In this document: piece by piece, positions 32,381-43,129 of the stretch
Numbering within the stretch: the stretch's first letter is position 1
Layout of the letters: every line of letters begins with the position of its first letter
Source: Schistocerca nitens
Taxonomy: Eukaryota; Arthropoda; Insecta; Orthoptera; Acrididae
Direction of reading: 5' to 3'
Assembly: GCF_023898315.1 (NCBI RefSeq)
Contig: NC_064621.1
Location: forward strand, 533,779,383-533,843,382
Length of the DNA stretch: 64,000 bases
Notes under the pieces: model-generated
Database searches by the model: none
What the model was told of the DNA's origin: nothing
Seen by the model: only the letters and a program-made list of their open reading frames with translations
Position numbers and translations under genes: made by a program

Positions 32381-32583
32381 TGAACAGCATTCCTGGGGGT
32401 GTTTTCCAACAGGATAACACTCGTCCACATATCGCTGCTGTTATCCAACATGCTCTACACCTTGTCGACACATTTCCTTGCCCTGCTCGATCACCAGATG
32501 TATATCCAATCGAGCACATATGGAACAGCATCGGATGGCAACTTCAGCGTCATCCGCAAACAGCAGTAACCGTTGCTGTTCTG

Positions 32584-32783
32584 CCGACCGCGGTGGTCTA
32601 GCGGTTCTAGGCGCTCAGTTCGGAGCCGCGCGACTGCTACGGTCGCAGGTTCGAATCCTGCCTCGGGCATGGATGTGTATGATGTCCTTAGGTTAGTTAG
32701 GTTTAAGTAGTTCTAAGTGCTAGAGGGCTTATGACCTCAGCAGTTGAGTCCCATAGTGCTCAGAGTCATTTGAACCATTTGAA
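32584..32783 (+). mobile_element. SINE, type-1 head, full length
   Basis: Starts ccgaccgcggtggtctagcg. Perfect 13-bp duplication cgttgctgttctg at 32571-32583 and 32784-32796. Only 190 bp from the type-2 SINE in the same Tc1 element, allowing direct comparison of their shared core. Confidence 0.94.
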
Positions 32784-33068
32784 CGTTGCTGTTCTGACAA
32801 ACTAAGCGCAACAGGCATGGTGCTGCTTCCCGCAAACTGAAGCCGGCACCTGTACAACAGAATGCACGCACGTTTGCATGCTTGTATTCAGCATTCTGGC
32901 TGTATTAATCACCACCATCTCACATTTTCAATGGCTTACCTAGCGCCTGATAAACCTGTGATCTTGCAATGTCAATCACTTAAATATGTTACCTAGACAA
33001 ATGTATTTCTGAAATTTCATTACGCTACATTAATTATTTTGCGGTGCTGCCATTTCTTTGCTTCAGTG

Positions 33069-33491
33069 AATATTACGAACGAAGTTGGTTCACTGGTGCA
33101 ACTGCACTAAAAAGTACTTTCCTCTTCATAAAAAGTACGAACTGCTAACAAAAAATTTCCAGCGTGCTTGAACATGAGTCAAAAATTATTTAAACGTTAA
33201 TCATTATCTATAACGTGCATATTCAGTAGCTAGCCTAAGCTCTTACGGGAGTTATTCTCGCCGTCCAACCTCAGTTGTTTTCAATATGTCATTACAGTGC
33301 CTGTGTTCTGAAGAACGATGCAATTGAACTTCAGACATGCATGCATGTCTGAAGGAACATGGCATTGTTCTTCTGAATAACGGAAGCACTTCAATATCGT
33401 ATTTTTCAGTCGATACCAGGTAGCGACTTTCAGTTAATCTTCGTTGATCCATTATGGAGCGTGGGACAACGGCTGGCACGTATTTCATGAC
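33069..33491. other. Nothing recognised
   Basis: Sequence between the Tc1 element and the foldback. An 84-codon minus-strand frame at 33252-33506 has no known motif. A perfect short palindrome, acatgcatgcatgt, lies near 33336. Confidence 0.4.
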
Positions 33492-35210
33492 GCAATAATT
33501 TACCAACAGCCGTATGTATTGTAGAAATTTATTTTATGAACTTCTTATGTGCTACCAGTGTAGGCATTACATTGATGCCATCTTCAGGCCCCTGTACAAT
33601 GAATAGAACAAATGTACTATCATAAAAAATGTATAACATAATTTAACACTTGACAGGTATCATGTTAACTATGTAAGTGGCTCAAAAAGACATATTGTAT
33701 ATCATTAAAACTATACGTAACATTAGGGCAAATATGCTTCTGCCTGTGTCATGCTGTTGTTAATAGTTTTCACTGTTTTACTCGAATATAGCATGATAGA
33801 TGAACATATGTATACGCTATTATTCATAAATCCGTACCACACAGTTGTAATAGGCCATGCAACACATCAAATGTACTGAATACAATCATATATCCAGTGG
33901 AAGTTGTCCACTGCCATAACTTGCAAATGTGTCCAACATCATTTTCTAATCCCTTTAGACTACTGTACTGTTCACCTGTCGTTGCACTCTTGAGTTGCCA
34001 CTTAACCAGTTTTATACTTGATGTAACACTTCATTTCCTTGACACTTAGCTGATGGGTATGTTTTCGTTATTGTTTGATTTTAGCTAGTCAAATATTTTG
34101 ACCAGTTTTTAGGTACCGTGACAGTTTGACCCATGCTGATAGTTTGACTCATTAAGGTCATTAGACAGAATATGATGACAGTGGATGATGTACTTAAGAT
34201 CCTGATAGTCATCTCATACGTTACTACAACCGGCCTTAATGCAACCATGAGAATGATTTGACATGGTTACAGGTGGTAGCCTTAGTCTTAGGGACGGTAT
34301 ACATTTCATTTTGAGGTTTGTGTTCGGACTTATAGGCGGCCTCCTGTATTTTTCTTTTTCTTCTTCTTCCTTTCCTTTTTATTCGTTCGATTCCACTTGA
34401 TATAATCCTACATAATTGTATAGGACTTGTATGTAGGGAGATAGACATTTTTTGATATACAGAGATTGAGAATCTTTGTAGCTATGACTATATGAGGCAG
34501 CTACTGCCGTTGCATTAATCCACTCAGCACAGTGCGGGGTGGTCTTACATAGGGGTTCTAATGAAGTGCCTACGGTGACCAGGTGTTCTTATAGTACGAT
34601 TGCATTGGTTTAATTCGTAAATGCAATTGGGTTATAAGACAAACTCTTTTATGCTTTTTATCGTTAATATTGCGGCAGCTATTTGTCGTACCACACACAA
34701 TACGACCTTATGTATTCTGACATGGTTTTGTCACATTTTCTTGTATTTTAATTTATTTTATTATTTATGTATATTGGTTAATTATTTTAAAAAAATATCC
34801 TTCCACTGGGCATATGATTGTATGCAGTACATTTGATGTGTTGCATGGCCTATTACAACTGTGGGATACTGATTTATGAATAATAGTTATACATATTTTC
34901 ATCAATCATGCTATGTTCGAGTAAAACAGTGAAGACTATTAACAACAGCATGACATAGGCAGAAGCATATTTGCCCTAATGTTACATATAGTTTTAATGA
35001 TGTACAATATGTCTTTTGGAGCCACTTACATAGTTAACATGATACCTGTCAATTGTTAACGTATGTTCTATATTTTTTATAATAGTACATTTGTTCTACT
35101 CATTGTACAGCGGCCTGAAGATGGCATCAATGTAATGCCGAAACTGGTAGCACATAAGAAGTTCATATAACAAATTTCTACAATACATATGTCTGTTGGT
35201 AAATTATTGC
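33492..35210. repeat. Large foldback element, ~400-bp inverted arms
   Basis: Left arm 33492-33905 and right arm 34803-35210 are inverted copies, starting gcaataatttaccaacag and ending with its inverse ctgttggtaaattattgc. The 0.9-kb centre has no ORF above about 70 codons. The right arm contains cggcctgaagatggcatcaa followed by tgtaatgccgaaactggtag, a CUGANGA-hairpin-GAAA motif; the left arm has the same motif with the GAAA changed. Resembles the smaller foldback at 14.0-14.4 kb in design but not in sequence. Possibly a Penelope-like derivative; that is inference. Confidence 0.8.
35115..35149 (+). ncRNA. Degenerate hammerhead-like motif
   Basis: CUGAAGA (35115-35121), one extra base, a five-pair hairpin ggcat/atgcc (35123-35127 with 35135-35139), GAAA (35140-35143) and gua (35147-35149) as possible cleavage triplet. 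Stem I is poorly complementary, so self-cleavage is unlikely here. Reported because the layout matches the better motif at 14339-14394. Confidence 0.25.
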
Positions 35211-35909
35211 ACCAAGAAAGACTTTCAGTTAAAGTCTCCTTCCCTGTACGGGTATTACATAATGCGTGTATGAGTAAAACACGTGACGAACGAACGACGA
35301 CATATGGAAGTTTGTGTTTGGCCGTGAGCAGTACATGGACAGCCAAAGCGGATAAGGCGATCGCACGCGTAAAGCCGGAAATCTGGGTTGCAATTGCGGA
35401 CCGGCACAAATTTTCAGTGTCGGCATTCCCTGTAAGTATTCGCAGCTACGAACACAGTTCGTGTATCAGCCGTTTCTGGTCACTTGCAGTGAACACAGGC
35501 ACAACAGAAATTGAACTGTCGGTAAGAAATGCTACACGATTACGAGCGGCAAGAGAACTGATTTTTGGCGTATATTAGTAGCGAATCAGTCAGGTGTTCT
35601 GGCGGTGCTATAGTTGGGAAGGTCCAGGACATTGTGGAGTCGCCGGCCTCTGGTAGCTAAACGTCCTTGGAAAACAGCGGCTGAGTATTTGAGAAACAGA
35701 CAGGTATGGCATTTCCTAAGCCCTAAGGCGTACCCGTAGTTAACTGGATTCTCGCGATCTCTGGTGTAAGGTAATGGCTAATGCCATCGACACGTTCAGG
35801 AAGTCAGTTCGGAAATTTTATGTGTTCGACCACTTCTGAAGTGAATACGCATTATATTTAGAATTGTTAGCAGTGCCCAAAAGTCGGGGCACTTGATGTC
35901 TCTCGTAAA
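35211..35909. other. No recognisable gene
   Basis: A 129-codon + strand frame (35189-35578) starts inside the foldback and shows no known domain. It may be chance. Nothing else recognised. Confidence 0.35.
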
Positions 35910-35914
35910 GTCGC

Positions 35915-36100
35915 GCGGGGTAGCCTTGCGGTCCGAAGCGCCTTGTCACGGTTCGCGCGGCTCCCCCTGTAGGAGGTTCGAGTCCTCCTCGGGCATGGGC
36001 GTGTGTATTGTCCTTAGCGTATGTTAGTTTAAGTTAGATTAAGTAGTGTGTAAGCACAGGGACCGATGACCTCAGTAGTTTGGTCCCTTATAACTTACCA
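35915..36100 (+). mobile_element. tRNA-derived SINE (fifth head, diverged core)
   Basis: The head, ggggtagccttgcggtccga, with B-box-like ggaggttcgagtcctcctcg is followed by gtgtattgtccttagcgtat, agttagattaagtagtgtg and ggaccgatgacctcagtagt. The body is a diverged version of the core shared by type-1 and type-2 SINEs (tgtccttaggttagttagg; ggactgatgacctcag). Confidence 0.8.
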
Positions 36101-36792
36101 CAAATCTTCAATTGTCCCGGGTAAGGTTTCGTGCGGAAGTGTCATGACATCTCTAAAAACAGGGACATCACGCAGAAATCGGGACATTTGGCAACACTAC
36201 TGTTCAGTGGCGGCTCGCGAATATACAGGCTGGGTGTTCACAAATTTTTAGATTCAGAAAAATATGAGAGCGTGAAATTAATAGCATCTGCTGTAGAACA
36301 GTTACGCTTATCTACAAGGTTATACAACTTTCAGCCACAGTCAATAATAATAACAATAGTAGTAATAATAATAATAATAATAGTAATAATATGCATAACT
36401 TATCTGAAAAAAAAACAATTTTATTTTTTACTTTTGTTGTTTTGTTCATAGTTAAGTACAGTTTAGGGCAATAATGAAATAATGCGTAAGCTTTCCCAAC
36501 TCTCCATTTCGCATTTTTGTGTAAGTGGGAATTTTCGAGCTTTTCCATTTATTTCGGAAAAATGAACAGGATTTCTAACAAATGTATTTCACGAATTTAC
36601 TTCCGGGATGAAAATCAGATGTTCTTTCGCTGCACCCACACAATAGCCTGTGCTAACTGTACACTTCCTTGTTAAAAGTTCGCTTGTAGACAAGCTTATC
36701 TGATTTCGTCACTCTCTCAGTCAGAGAATATGTTCTCAGAGGCTCCAGTTCATTTGCGGCTAACTTATCGCGGTAATTTACTCTTCTGTTCC
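36101..36792. other. AT-rich sequence with a repeat fragment
   Basis: Near 36270-36400 a stretch (gtgaaattaatagcatctgc; acaactttcagccacagtca; then (aat)n) resembles the part of the repeat at 43180-43290. Otherwise nothing recognised. Confidence 0.4.
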
Positions 36793-36946
36793 CAGAATGA
36801 GATTTTTCACTCTGGCAGATCGAAGTTGTGTGCCAGACCGGAACTCGAACTCTGGACCTTTGCCTTTCGCGGGCATGTGCTCTACTGACTGAGATACCCA
36901 AGCATGACCCATGACCCGTCCTCACAGCTTTACTTTTCTGTTAGCA
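36793..36946 (-). mobile_element. tRNA-like SINE fragment
   Basis: Starts cccagaatgagatttttcac and contains the tRNA-like block cctttgcctttcgcgggcat / gtgctctactgactgagata. Same family as 12216-12402 but in the usual order. It ends just before a Tc1 element. Confidence 0.7.
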
Positions 36947-36955
36947 TTTAAAATA

Positions 36956-38370
36956 CACTCCTGGAAATTGAAATAAGAACACCGTGAATACATTGTCCCA
37001 GGAAGGGGAAACTTTATTGACACATTCCTGGGGTCAGATACATCACATGATCACACTGACAGAACCACAGGCACATAGACACAGGCAACAGAGCATGCAC
37101 AATGTCGGCACTAGTACAGTGTATATCCACCTTTCGCAGCAATGCAGGCTGCTATTCTCCCATGGAGACGATCGTAGAGATGCTGGATGTAGTCCTGTGG
37201 AACGGCTTGCCATGCCATTTCCACCTGGCGCCTCAGTTGGACCAGCGTTCGTGCTGGACGTGCAGACCGCGTGAGACGACGCTTCATCCAGTCCCAAACA
37301 TGCTCAATGGGGGACAGATCCGGAGATCTTGCTGGCCAGGGGAGTTGACTTACACCTTCTAGAGCACGTTGGGTGGCACGGGATACATGCGGACGTGCAT
37401 TGTCCTGTTGGAACAGCAAGTTCCCTTGCCGGTCTAGGAATGGTAGAACGATGGGTTCGATGACGGTTTGGATGTACCGTGCACTATTCAGTGTCCCCTC
37501 GACGATCACCAGTGGTGTACGGCCAGTTTAGGAGATCGGTCCCCACACCATGATGCCGGGTGTTGGCCCTGTGTGGTTCGGTCGTATGCAGTCCTGATTG
37601 TGGCGCTCACCTGCACGGCGCCAAACACGCATACGACCATCATTGGCACCAAGGCAGAAGCGACTCTCATCGCTGAAGACGACACGTCTCCATTCGTCCC
37701 TCCATTCACGCCTGTCGCGACACCACTGGAGGCGGGCTGCACGATGTTGGGGCGTGAGCGGAAGACGGCCTAACGGTGTGCGGGACCGTAGCCCAGCTTC
37801 ATGGAGACGGTTGCGAATGGTCCTCGCCCAGGAGCAACAGTGTCCCTAATTTGCTGGGAAGTGGCGGTGCGGTCCCCTACGGCACTGCGTAGGATCCTAC
37901 GGTCTTGGCGTGCATCCGTGCGTCGCTGCGGTCCGGTCCCAGGTCGACGGGCACGTGCACCTTCCGCCGACCACTGGCGACAACATCGATGTACTGTGGA
38001 GACCTCACGCCCCACGTGTTGAGCAATTCGGCGGTACGTCCACCCGGCCTCCCGCATGCCCACTATACGCCCTCGCTCAAAGTCCGTCAACTGCACATAC
38101 GGTTCACGTCCACGCTGTCGCGGCATGCTACCAGTGTTAAAGACTGCGATGGAGCTCCGTATGCCACGGCAAACTGGCTGACACTGACGGCGGCGGTGCA
38201 CAAATGCGGCGCAGCTAGCGCCATTCGACGGCCAACACCGCGGTTCCTGGTGTGTCCGCTGTGCCGTGCGTGTGATCATTGCTTGTACAGCCCTCTCGCA
38301 GTGTCCGGAGCAAGTATGGTGGGTCTGACACACCGGTGTCAATGTGTTCTTTTTTCCATTTCCAGGAGTG
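36956..38370 (-). mobile_element. Tc1-like element (family A), copy 2, 1415 bp
   Basis: Same terminal repeats as the copy at 21631-23052, with TA at 36954-36955 and 38371-38372. It differs from copy 1 by a few substitutions and one 7-bp deletion near 37823. The two copies carry different inactivating lesions. Confidence 0.95.
37111..38126 (-). pseudogene. Tc1-like (family A) transposase, frameshifted
   Basis: Starts MPRQRGREPYVQLTDFERGR at 38126. The helix-turn-helix is intact (GWTYRRIAQHVGREVSTVHR), unlike copy 1. A 7-bp deletion near 37823 shifts the frame (DTVAPGRGPFATVS). The first catalytic Asp is retained (FSDESR region near 37668), and a stop lies in the ISYTGR segment near 37530. The C-terminal half (FQQDNARPHVSRATQ, SPDLSPIEHVWDWM) is open from 37509 to 37111. 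Non-functional, but complementary in its damage to copy 1. Confidence 0.92.
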
Positions 38371-38888
38371 TAGATTCAACATAGTTCATGTTTACACTGC
38401 ATTCGAAAGTCGATTCTTCCACAGTCAACAACCAAACTCCAAACAGAAGCTGCCATTTGTGGAAATGATTAAACTACAATAGTAATGTCTACCAACATGG
38501 TCACCTGTCTGGAACACAAACGAGGCGCTGAGATCCATAAGGGCCTAAAGAACACTGCCGTCGATCCCACTTTTAAGTGAATATCAGAGAAACCAGTGAT
38601 CCAGCTTTTCTTGAATTTTCATATATACAGTGTGGGCCTAGAGCACTGATAAACCGGACTCACCATAAGGTCAACAGATTTCAGAATCATGAATAAATGC
38701 TACAGTCTCACAATCTACAGTGATGTGCTTTAGGCCCTTATGGTTCTCATTGTCAGCCCCTCAAATGGATTACTGCATGATAAACTTAATAACATAATAT
38801 AGCATAACTCATTCAGAAACCTACAAAATAGGTTTACTGTCAGTACAAGAATAACATATACTGAGGTCCGATCTAATTTTACTACAGT
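38371..38888. other. Nothing recognised
   Basis: AT-rich sequence without ORFs or recognisable repeats. Confidence 0.4.
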
Positions 38889-39350
38889 CTATAGTGAGTG
38901 AATTAGCATATCTGAGGAGTGTGTCATCATCTAGCAGGATTTATGCCGAGCAAACGGGGGTAAAAGTCTGCCACAGTGTGCTACCACTGGTGGTACTGCC
39001 ATAAACGTCTTGTTGAGTGGCAAGGACTAGCTGTGCACACCGTGAACCGTGCACGCTGTTTATCAAATCCTTATATATTTGGCCCATAACGCAGTTACGT
39101 CACGCGAGTTGCGCTTGCGCAAAAGCTCCTTAGAACGTGCACAACTGAAGGTGTGCACACGACCCTGATGCCAAGTGTCATGGAGTCTTAGCGGAGTAGT
39201 AGATCAGTAGATTTAAGTGCCATATATTTCAGATTGCAGCATCTGTGTTACGCTAACAGCATTCAAAGAAAAATAACCAATAAATCCGCAGGGTGTCGAA
39301 AGTTAGGGTCTTCTTGTGCTCTTACACTGCAACCACCACTGCTACTGGTA
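38889..39350 (+). repeat. LTR-like interspersed repeat, copy 1
   Basis: About 460 bp homologous, in the same orientation, to 43300-43745 (shared blocks gcatgcca-like ctgatgccaagt, tttcagattg, agaaaaataaccaataaatc, gttcttgtgctctta). The aataaccaataaatcc block could be a polyadenylation region, and the general layout suggests an LTR, but no protein-coding interior is present. Confidence 0.55.
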
Positions 39351-39806
39351 GCCTTGCCCTCTGTAATAAAACTTCACAGAATACTACATGAAGCTGTGTA
39401 AAACTGGATTATCTGGATAATTAAACCTTGGACTATTTCACGAGATCGCCCAGTATTTCAGAAAACTTTCTTTTCATCCGCAGACGAATTATTTCAAAGT
39501 CAGATGCTCAGGAGCGTTACAAAACTAAGACAGCTTGCCAAGAAGTGACACCTGACTGCTACTGCCCGCCACACTTAACACAAGACCAATAAACACGGTG
39601 TTGGGGCCAAAGACGCATTTTCACTTATTCTCACAACTCCCCAACGCGCTAGCTTCTAAATACACATCCATATTTTGACTATCTGTCATAACAGAAACCT
39701 TACAAAATACACCAAGAGAGAAAAGCCTATACTTCTATCTTATGACATGAAAAAACCTTCTGCCAATTTTGCTTCATTAGACATCACCTCAAAAACCATG
39801 GTCTTA
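39351..39806. other. Nothing recognised
   Basis: Non-coding AT-rich sequence between the LTR-like repeat and the Tc1 composite. Confidence 0.4.
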
Positions 39807-40726
39807 CACTAGTGCGCAAAAATTAAGGACGAAAGTAATTTTCGCATGATGTGTTACTGCTAAGTGACATAGCTACATGAAACTTGGACCATATGTACAC
39901 TCATGCACATAAATTACGGATTATTGCAAAATGTAGTGCCACACAACGTGTCACTACACAAAACTGGCGCTAATAGCTTAGGCACATAGGGAACACACAC
40001 GACACAGATCTGTAAGTCCACAGTTTTGGTGATAAGTTGAGAAAACCATCCAGAACCACATGTGCTACAAAACGCCACCATTCCCTGTGCATGTACACCG
40101 ACATCTGTATGGGATATTATCACCATGCACACGTACACAGGCTGCACAATGCGTTGGCATACTCTGGATCAGGTGGTCGAGCAGCTGCTGGGTTATAGCC
40201 TCCCATTCTTGCATCAGTGCCTGTCGGAGCTCCCGAAATATCGTAGGGGATTGAAGACATGCAGTGATACGTCGACCGAGAGCATTCCAGACGTGTTAGA
40301 TGGGGGTTAGGTCTCCATTTGCCCGATATCTTCTGTTTCGAGGTACTCCTCCACGAAGGCAGCTCGGTGGGGCCGTGCATTATCACTCATCAGGAGGAAG
40401 GTGGGACCCACTGCACCCTTGAAAAGGCGGACATACTGGTACAAAATGACGTCCTGCTAAACGTGACCTGTTACAGTTCCTCTGTCAAAGACATGCAGGG
40501 GTGTACGTGCACCAATCATAATCCCACCTCACACCATCAAACCACGACCTCCATACAGGTCCCTTTCGAGGACGTTAAGGGGATGGTATCTGGTTCCTGC
40601 TTCACACCAGATGAAAATCCGCTGAGAATCACTGTTCAGACGTTCAGACTATACTTGGACTCGTCCGTGAACATAACCTGGGACCACTGTTCCAATGACC
40701 ATGTACTGTGTTCTTGACACCAGGCT

Positions 40727-40938
40727 GCCCGCATCTCGTGGTCGTGCGGTAGCGTTCTCGCTTCCCACGCCCGGGTTCCCGGGTTCGATTCCCGGCGGGG
40801 TCAGGGATTTTCTCTGCCTCGTGATGGCTGGGTGTTGTGTGCTGTCCTTAGGTTAGTTAGGTTTAAGTAGTTCTAAGTTCTAGGGGACTTATGACCACAG
40901 CAGTTGAGTCCCATAGTGCTCAGAGCCATTTGAACCAT
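40727..40938 (+). mobile_element. SINE, type-2 head, full length
   Basis: Starts gcccgcatctcgtggtcgtg. Perfect 13-bp duplication ttgacaccaggct at 40714-40726 and 40939-40951. Inserted in the family-C transposase. Confidence 0.95.
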
Positions 40939-40950
40939 TTGACACCAGGC

Positions 40951-41334
40951 TCTACGGGCTCTCCTGTGACCAGGGGTCAGTGGAATGCACCTTGCAGGTC
41001 TCCGGGCGAATAAACCGTGTCTGTTTAGTCGTCTGTAGACTGTGTGTCTGGAGACAACTGTTCCAGTGGCTGTGGTAAGGTCCCGAGCAAGGCTACCTGC
41101 AGTACTCCGTAGCAATCTGCGGGCACTGATGGTGAGATATCGGTCTTCTTGTGGTGTTGTACACTGTGGATGTCCCGTACTGTAATGCCTGGACACGTTT
41201 CCTGTCTGCTGGAATCATTACCATAATCTTGTGGCACACGGAGGGCCCGTGCTACGACCTGCTGTGTTTGACCAGCCTCCAGTCGCCCTAGTATTCTACC
41301 CCTCATAACGTCATCAATATGTGTTCTTTGAGCC
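40951..41334 (-). pseudogene. Tc1-like (family C) transposase N-terminal part
   Basis: Begins MAQRTHIDDVMRGRILGRLE near 41334. It contains the DNA-binding helices and, after a frameshift near 41200, SARRLLRSTAGSLARDLTTA and the GLFARRPARCIPLTPGHRRA linker leading into the catalytic domain. It then stops at the SINE. Downstream catalytic motifs beyond the SINE are present only as degraded traces. Non-functional. Confidence 0.82.
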
Positions 41335-41717
41335 ATTTTCAACACACAGTCACCATTAGGACGTCTGAAAACGTCTGCACACTTACTCGCTGCACCGTAC
41401 TCTGACATGCACCAACACACCTCTGCGTATGTGGACTGCTGCCAGCGCCACCGTGCGACGACCGCAGGTCAGATGCACCGTATGGTCATACCCCGAGGTG
41501 ATTGAAACCCGCAAACCGCCCACCAGAGCGTTGTTTCACCATGTATCAGCATTATCCTTAATTTATGAGCATGAGTGCAGAAGGTACGAAAAATAACTAC
41601 AGCAAACGCCCAATAAGACGAACACAAGTGACATTTTTATTCAAAGACAATAATTACATTGAAGTAACCGTGATTTGTGACGATCCCCTGGGCACTACAA
41701 AAGATGGAGCATGGTAC

Positions 41718-42215
41718 TTAACAGGGTGTGTGATCACTACGGACGGCATTGCATGCTCTGCAACGTTCTCCCATGCTGGCCACAGGGTTGGTAGGGAGTT
41801 CTCGTGGTAGAGCGTTCCATTTCTCCATTAGTGTGGCTGACAACTGCTTGATGGTCGTTGGTGCTCGTGGAAGCGCTGCAGTACGCCTCCCCAACACATC
41901 CCACGTGTGCTCGATGGGATTTAAGTCTGGAGAATGGGCAGGCCATACCGTACCATTAGCCGAATTTCTTCCCATTTCAAGAGCTCTTCTAACTGCACAT
42001 ATCGACGAGGTCGCGCATTGTCATCCATAAAAATGAAGTCTGGGCCAAATGCTCCTCTGAAAAGACACACATAGGGAAGAAGTACAGTGCTACAATAACG
42101 TCAACCAATGAGTGTACCATGGTCAAAGATTTGGATGTCAGTGCAACCTTGCATCATTATACATCCCCACACCATAATACCTGGACCACCAAAACGATCA
42201 TGTTCGACAATACTG
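41718..42215 (-). pseudogene. Family-B transposase, left arm
   Basis: Minus-strand fragments run from EHDRFGGPGIMVWGCIM-like sequence near 42190 to WPAHSPDLNPIEHTWDVLGR near 41930 and TIKQLSATLMEKWNALPREL near 41850. The NPIE motif is intact. The N-terminal DNA-binding half is missing because the arm ends at the inversion point. Confidence 0.8.
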
Positions 42216-42341
42216 GCGGTGGGAACACATAAATGCATCCAGAAACATTGTGAAACATGGAAATGCTGGACATACCTTCACATGGCGAGAGGAGGGAACA
42301 CGTAATGCGCCCAGGAACATTGTCGAACGTGATTGTTTTAG

Positions 42342-42576
42342 TTGGGCTGGGGGGTTGGGCTGTTTTGGGAAGGAGACCAGACAGCGAGGTCATCGGTCTC
42401 ATCAGATTAGGGAAGGAAGTCGGCCGTGCCCTTTCAAAGGAACCATCTCGGTATTTGCCTGGAGCGATTTAGGGAAATCACGGAAAACCCAAATCAGGAT
42501 GGCCGGACGTGGGATTGAGCCGTCGTCCTTCCGAATGCGAGTCCAGTGTCTAACCACTGCGCCACCTCGCTCGGTG
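42342..42576 (-). mobile_element. tRNA-derived SINE (fourth type)
   Basis: On the minus strand it begins accgagcgaggtggcgcagt (A box), continues gactcgcattcggaaggacg, and has cggccgacttccttccctaa further in. Perfect 9-bp duplication ttgttttag at 42333-42341 and 42577-42585. Same family as 11250-11497. It splits the right-arm transposase. Confidence 0.9.
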
Positions 42577-42827
42577 TTGTTTTAGTGCTCCAGGTGTTAT
42601 GGAGTGGGGGGCATAACGTTGCGTAGGCGTACTGAGCTCCATATGTCTGAACACAATACACTCACCGTTTGATGTTATTGTGACACTATGCACTTTACCC
42701 ATATGTGACTTATCAGGGGGGCATTTCTCCCTGACTTCATGTTTATGGGAGGACAATACGCGATCGCATTGAACTGTGCAGGTGGAGGGGCTCTCAGAAC
42801 GTGAGGATATATGGCTAATGGAGTGCC

Positions 42828-42844
42828 TCCCCCCCCCCCCCCCC
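42828..42844. repeat. Poly-C run
   Basis: Seventeen or so consecutive C in the right-arm transposase, immediately before the DPIEHL codons. Confidence 0.92.
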
Positions 42845-43129
42845 ACTTAGATCCCATCGAGCACTTGTGAGATGCACATTGGTGAGACGTTCTGCAGCAC
42901 ATCCACATGAAGCAATGACCATCCAGCAGTTGCTGTTGGAGGAATGGAGCGGGCTACCGTATGATCTGCTTACCAACTTCGTCGCCAGCATAGGAGCACA
43001 TTCCAGAGCACGTATTTTGCCTCCTCTGGTGATTACGCATCCAATTGAGAATTGTGTCCCACCTTTTGTAACACCCAGGGGATCACCATGAATTGCGGTG
43101 ACTTCAATGTAACTATTGTGCTTAAGCTG

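Larger units (their letters stand above)
31350..32850 (+). pseudogene. Tc1-like (family E) transposase, multiply interrupted
   Basis: Coding pieces of one transposase in order on the + strand: a helix-turn-helix near 31380-31470 (GCVIRLWEAGCSFCDIAGRL), a break at a SINE, QGRPSYSAYGSGASY-type frameshifted sequence, then the VFSDESRF motif mutated to GFSNESWF, GVMVGGAISYDSRST, a break at a second SINE, GVFQQDNTRPHIAAVIQHAL, DVYPIEHIWNSIGWQLQRHP, and a third SINE before the C-terminus. The D-to-N change, frameshifts and three SINEs exclude activity. Confidence 0.82.
31098..33068 (+). mobile_element. Tc1-like element (family E) carrying three SINEs
   Basis: The ends are cactaaaggcaaaaa at 31098 (an expanded A-run follows) and the inverse tttctttgcttcagtg ending at 33068. 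Plus-strand transposase pieces: MSLRRQRPTPH-like start near 31350, FERGCVIRLWEAGCSFCDIA (HTH), RRQWCQARAHW-type region near 31855, FSNESWF (first Asp changed to Asn), STPGVMVGGAISYDSRSTLA, VFQQDNTRPHIAAV (second Asp) and RSPDVYPIEHIWNSIG. Insertions at 31531-31685, 32165-32380 and 32584-32783. It starts within 20 bp of the end of the RTE LINE. Confidence 0.85.
39898..41577 (-). mobile_element. Tc1-like element (family C), nested
   Basis: Ends cactcatgcacataaattac and the inverse ttaatttatgagcatgagtg; preceded by TA at 39896-39897. Minus-strand transposase: RTHIDDVMRGRILGRLEAGQ with QQVVARALRV (HTH, 41250-41330), TVYRRLNRHGLFARRPARCI (40990-41060), and a degraded catalytic half (WNALGRRI near 40280). 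A SINE is inserted at 40727-40938. It lies inside the left arm of the family-B composite. Confidence 0.87.
42255..43091 (+). pseudogene. Family-B transposase, right arm
   Basis: Plus-strand counterpart of the left arm. TRNAPRNIVERDCF (42295-42340) is split by the SINE from SAPGVMEWGA (42586-42620). EDNTRSH near 42745 corresponds to DDNARPH. DPIEHL near 42850 follows a C homopolymer, and TIQQLLLEEWSGLPYDLLTN completes the C-terminus. Numerous stops. Confidence 0.78.

Noticed and set aside
33492..35210. Inverted LTRs of a retrovirus-like element
   Set aside because: There is no primer-binding site, polypurine tract or coding sequence, and the arms are in inverted, not direct, orientation.
35189..35578. 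129-codon + strand frame after the large foldback
   Set aside because: It begins inside the foldback arm and has no recognisable domain or splice context; most likely chance.
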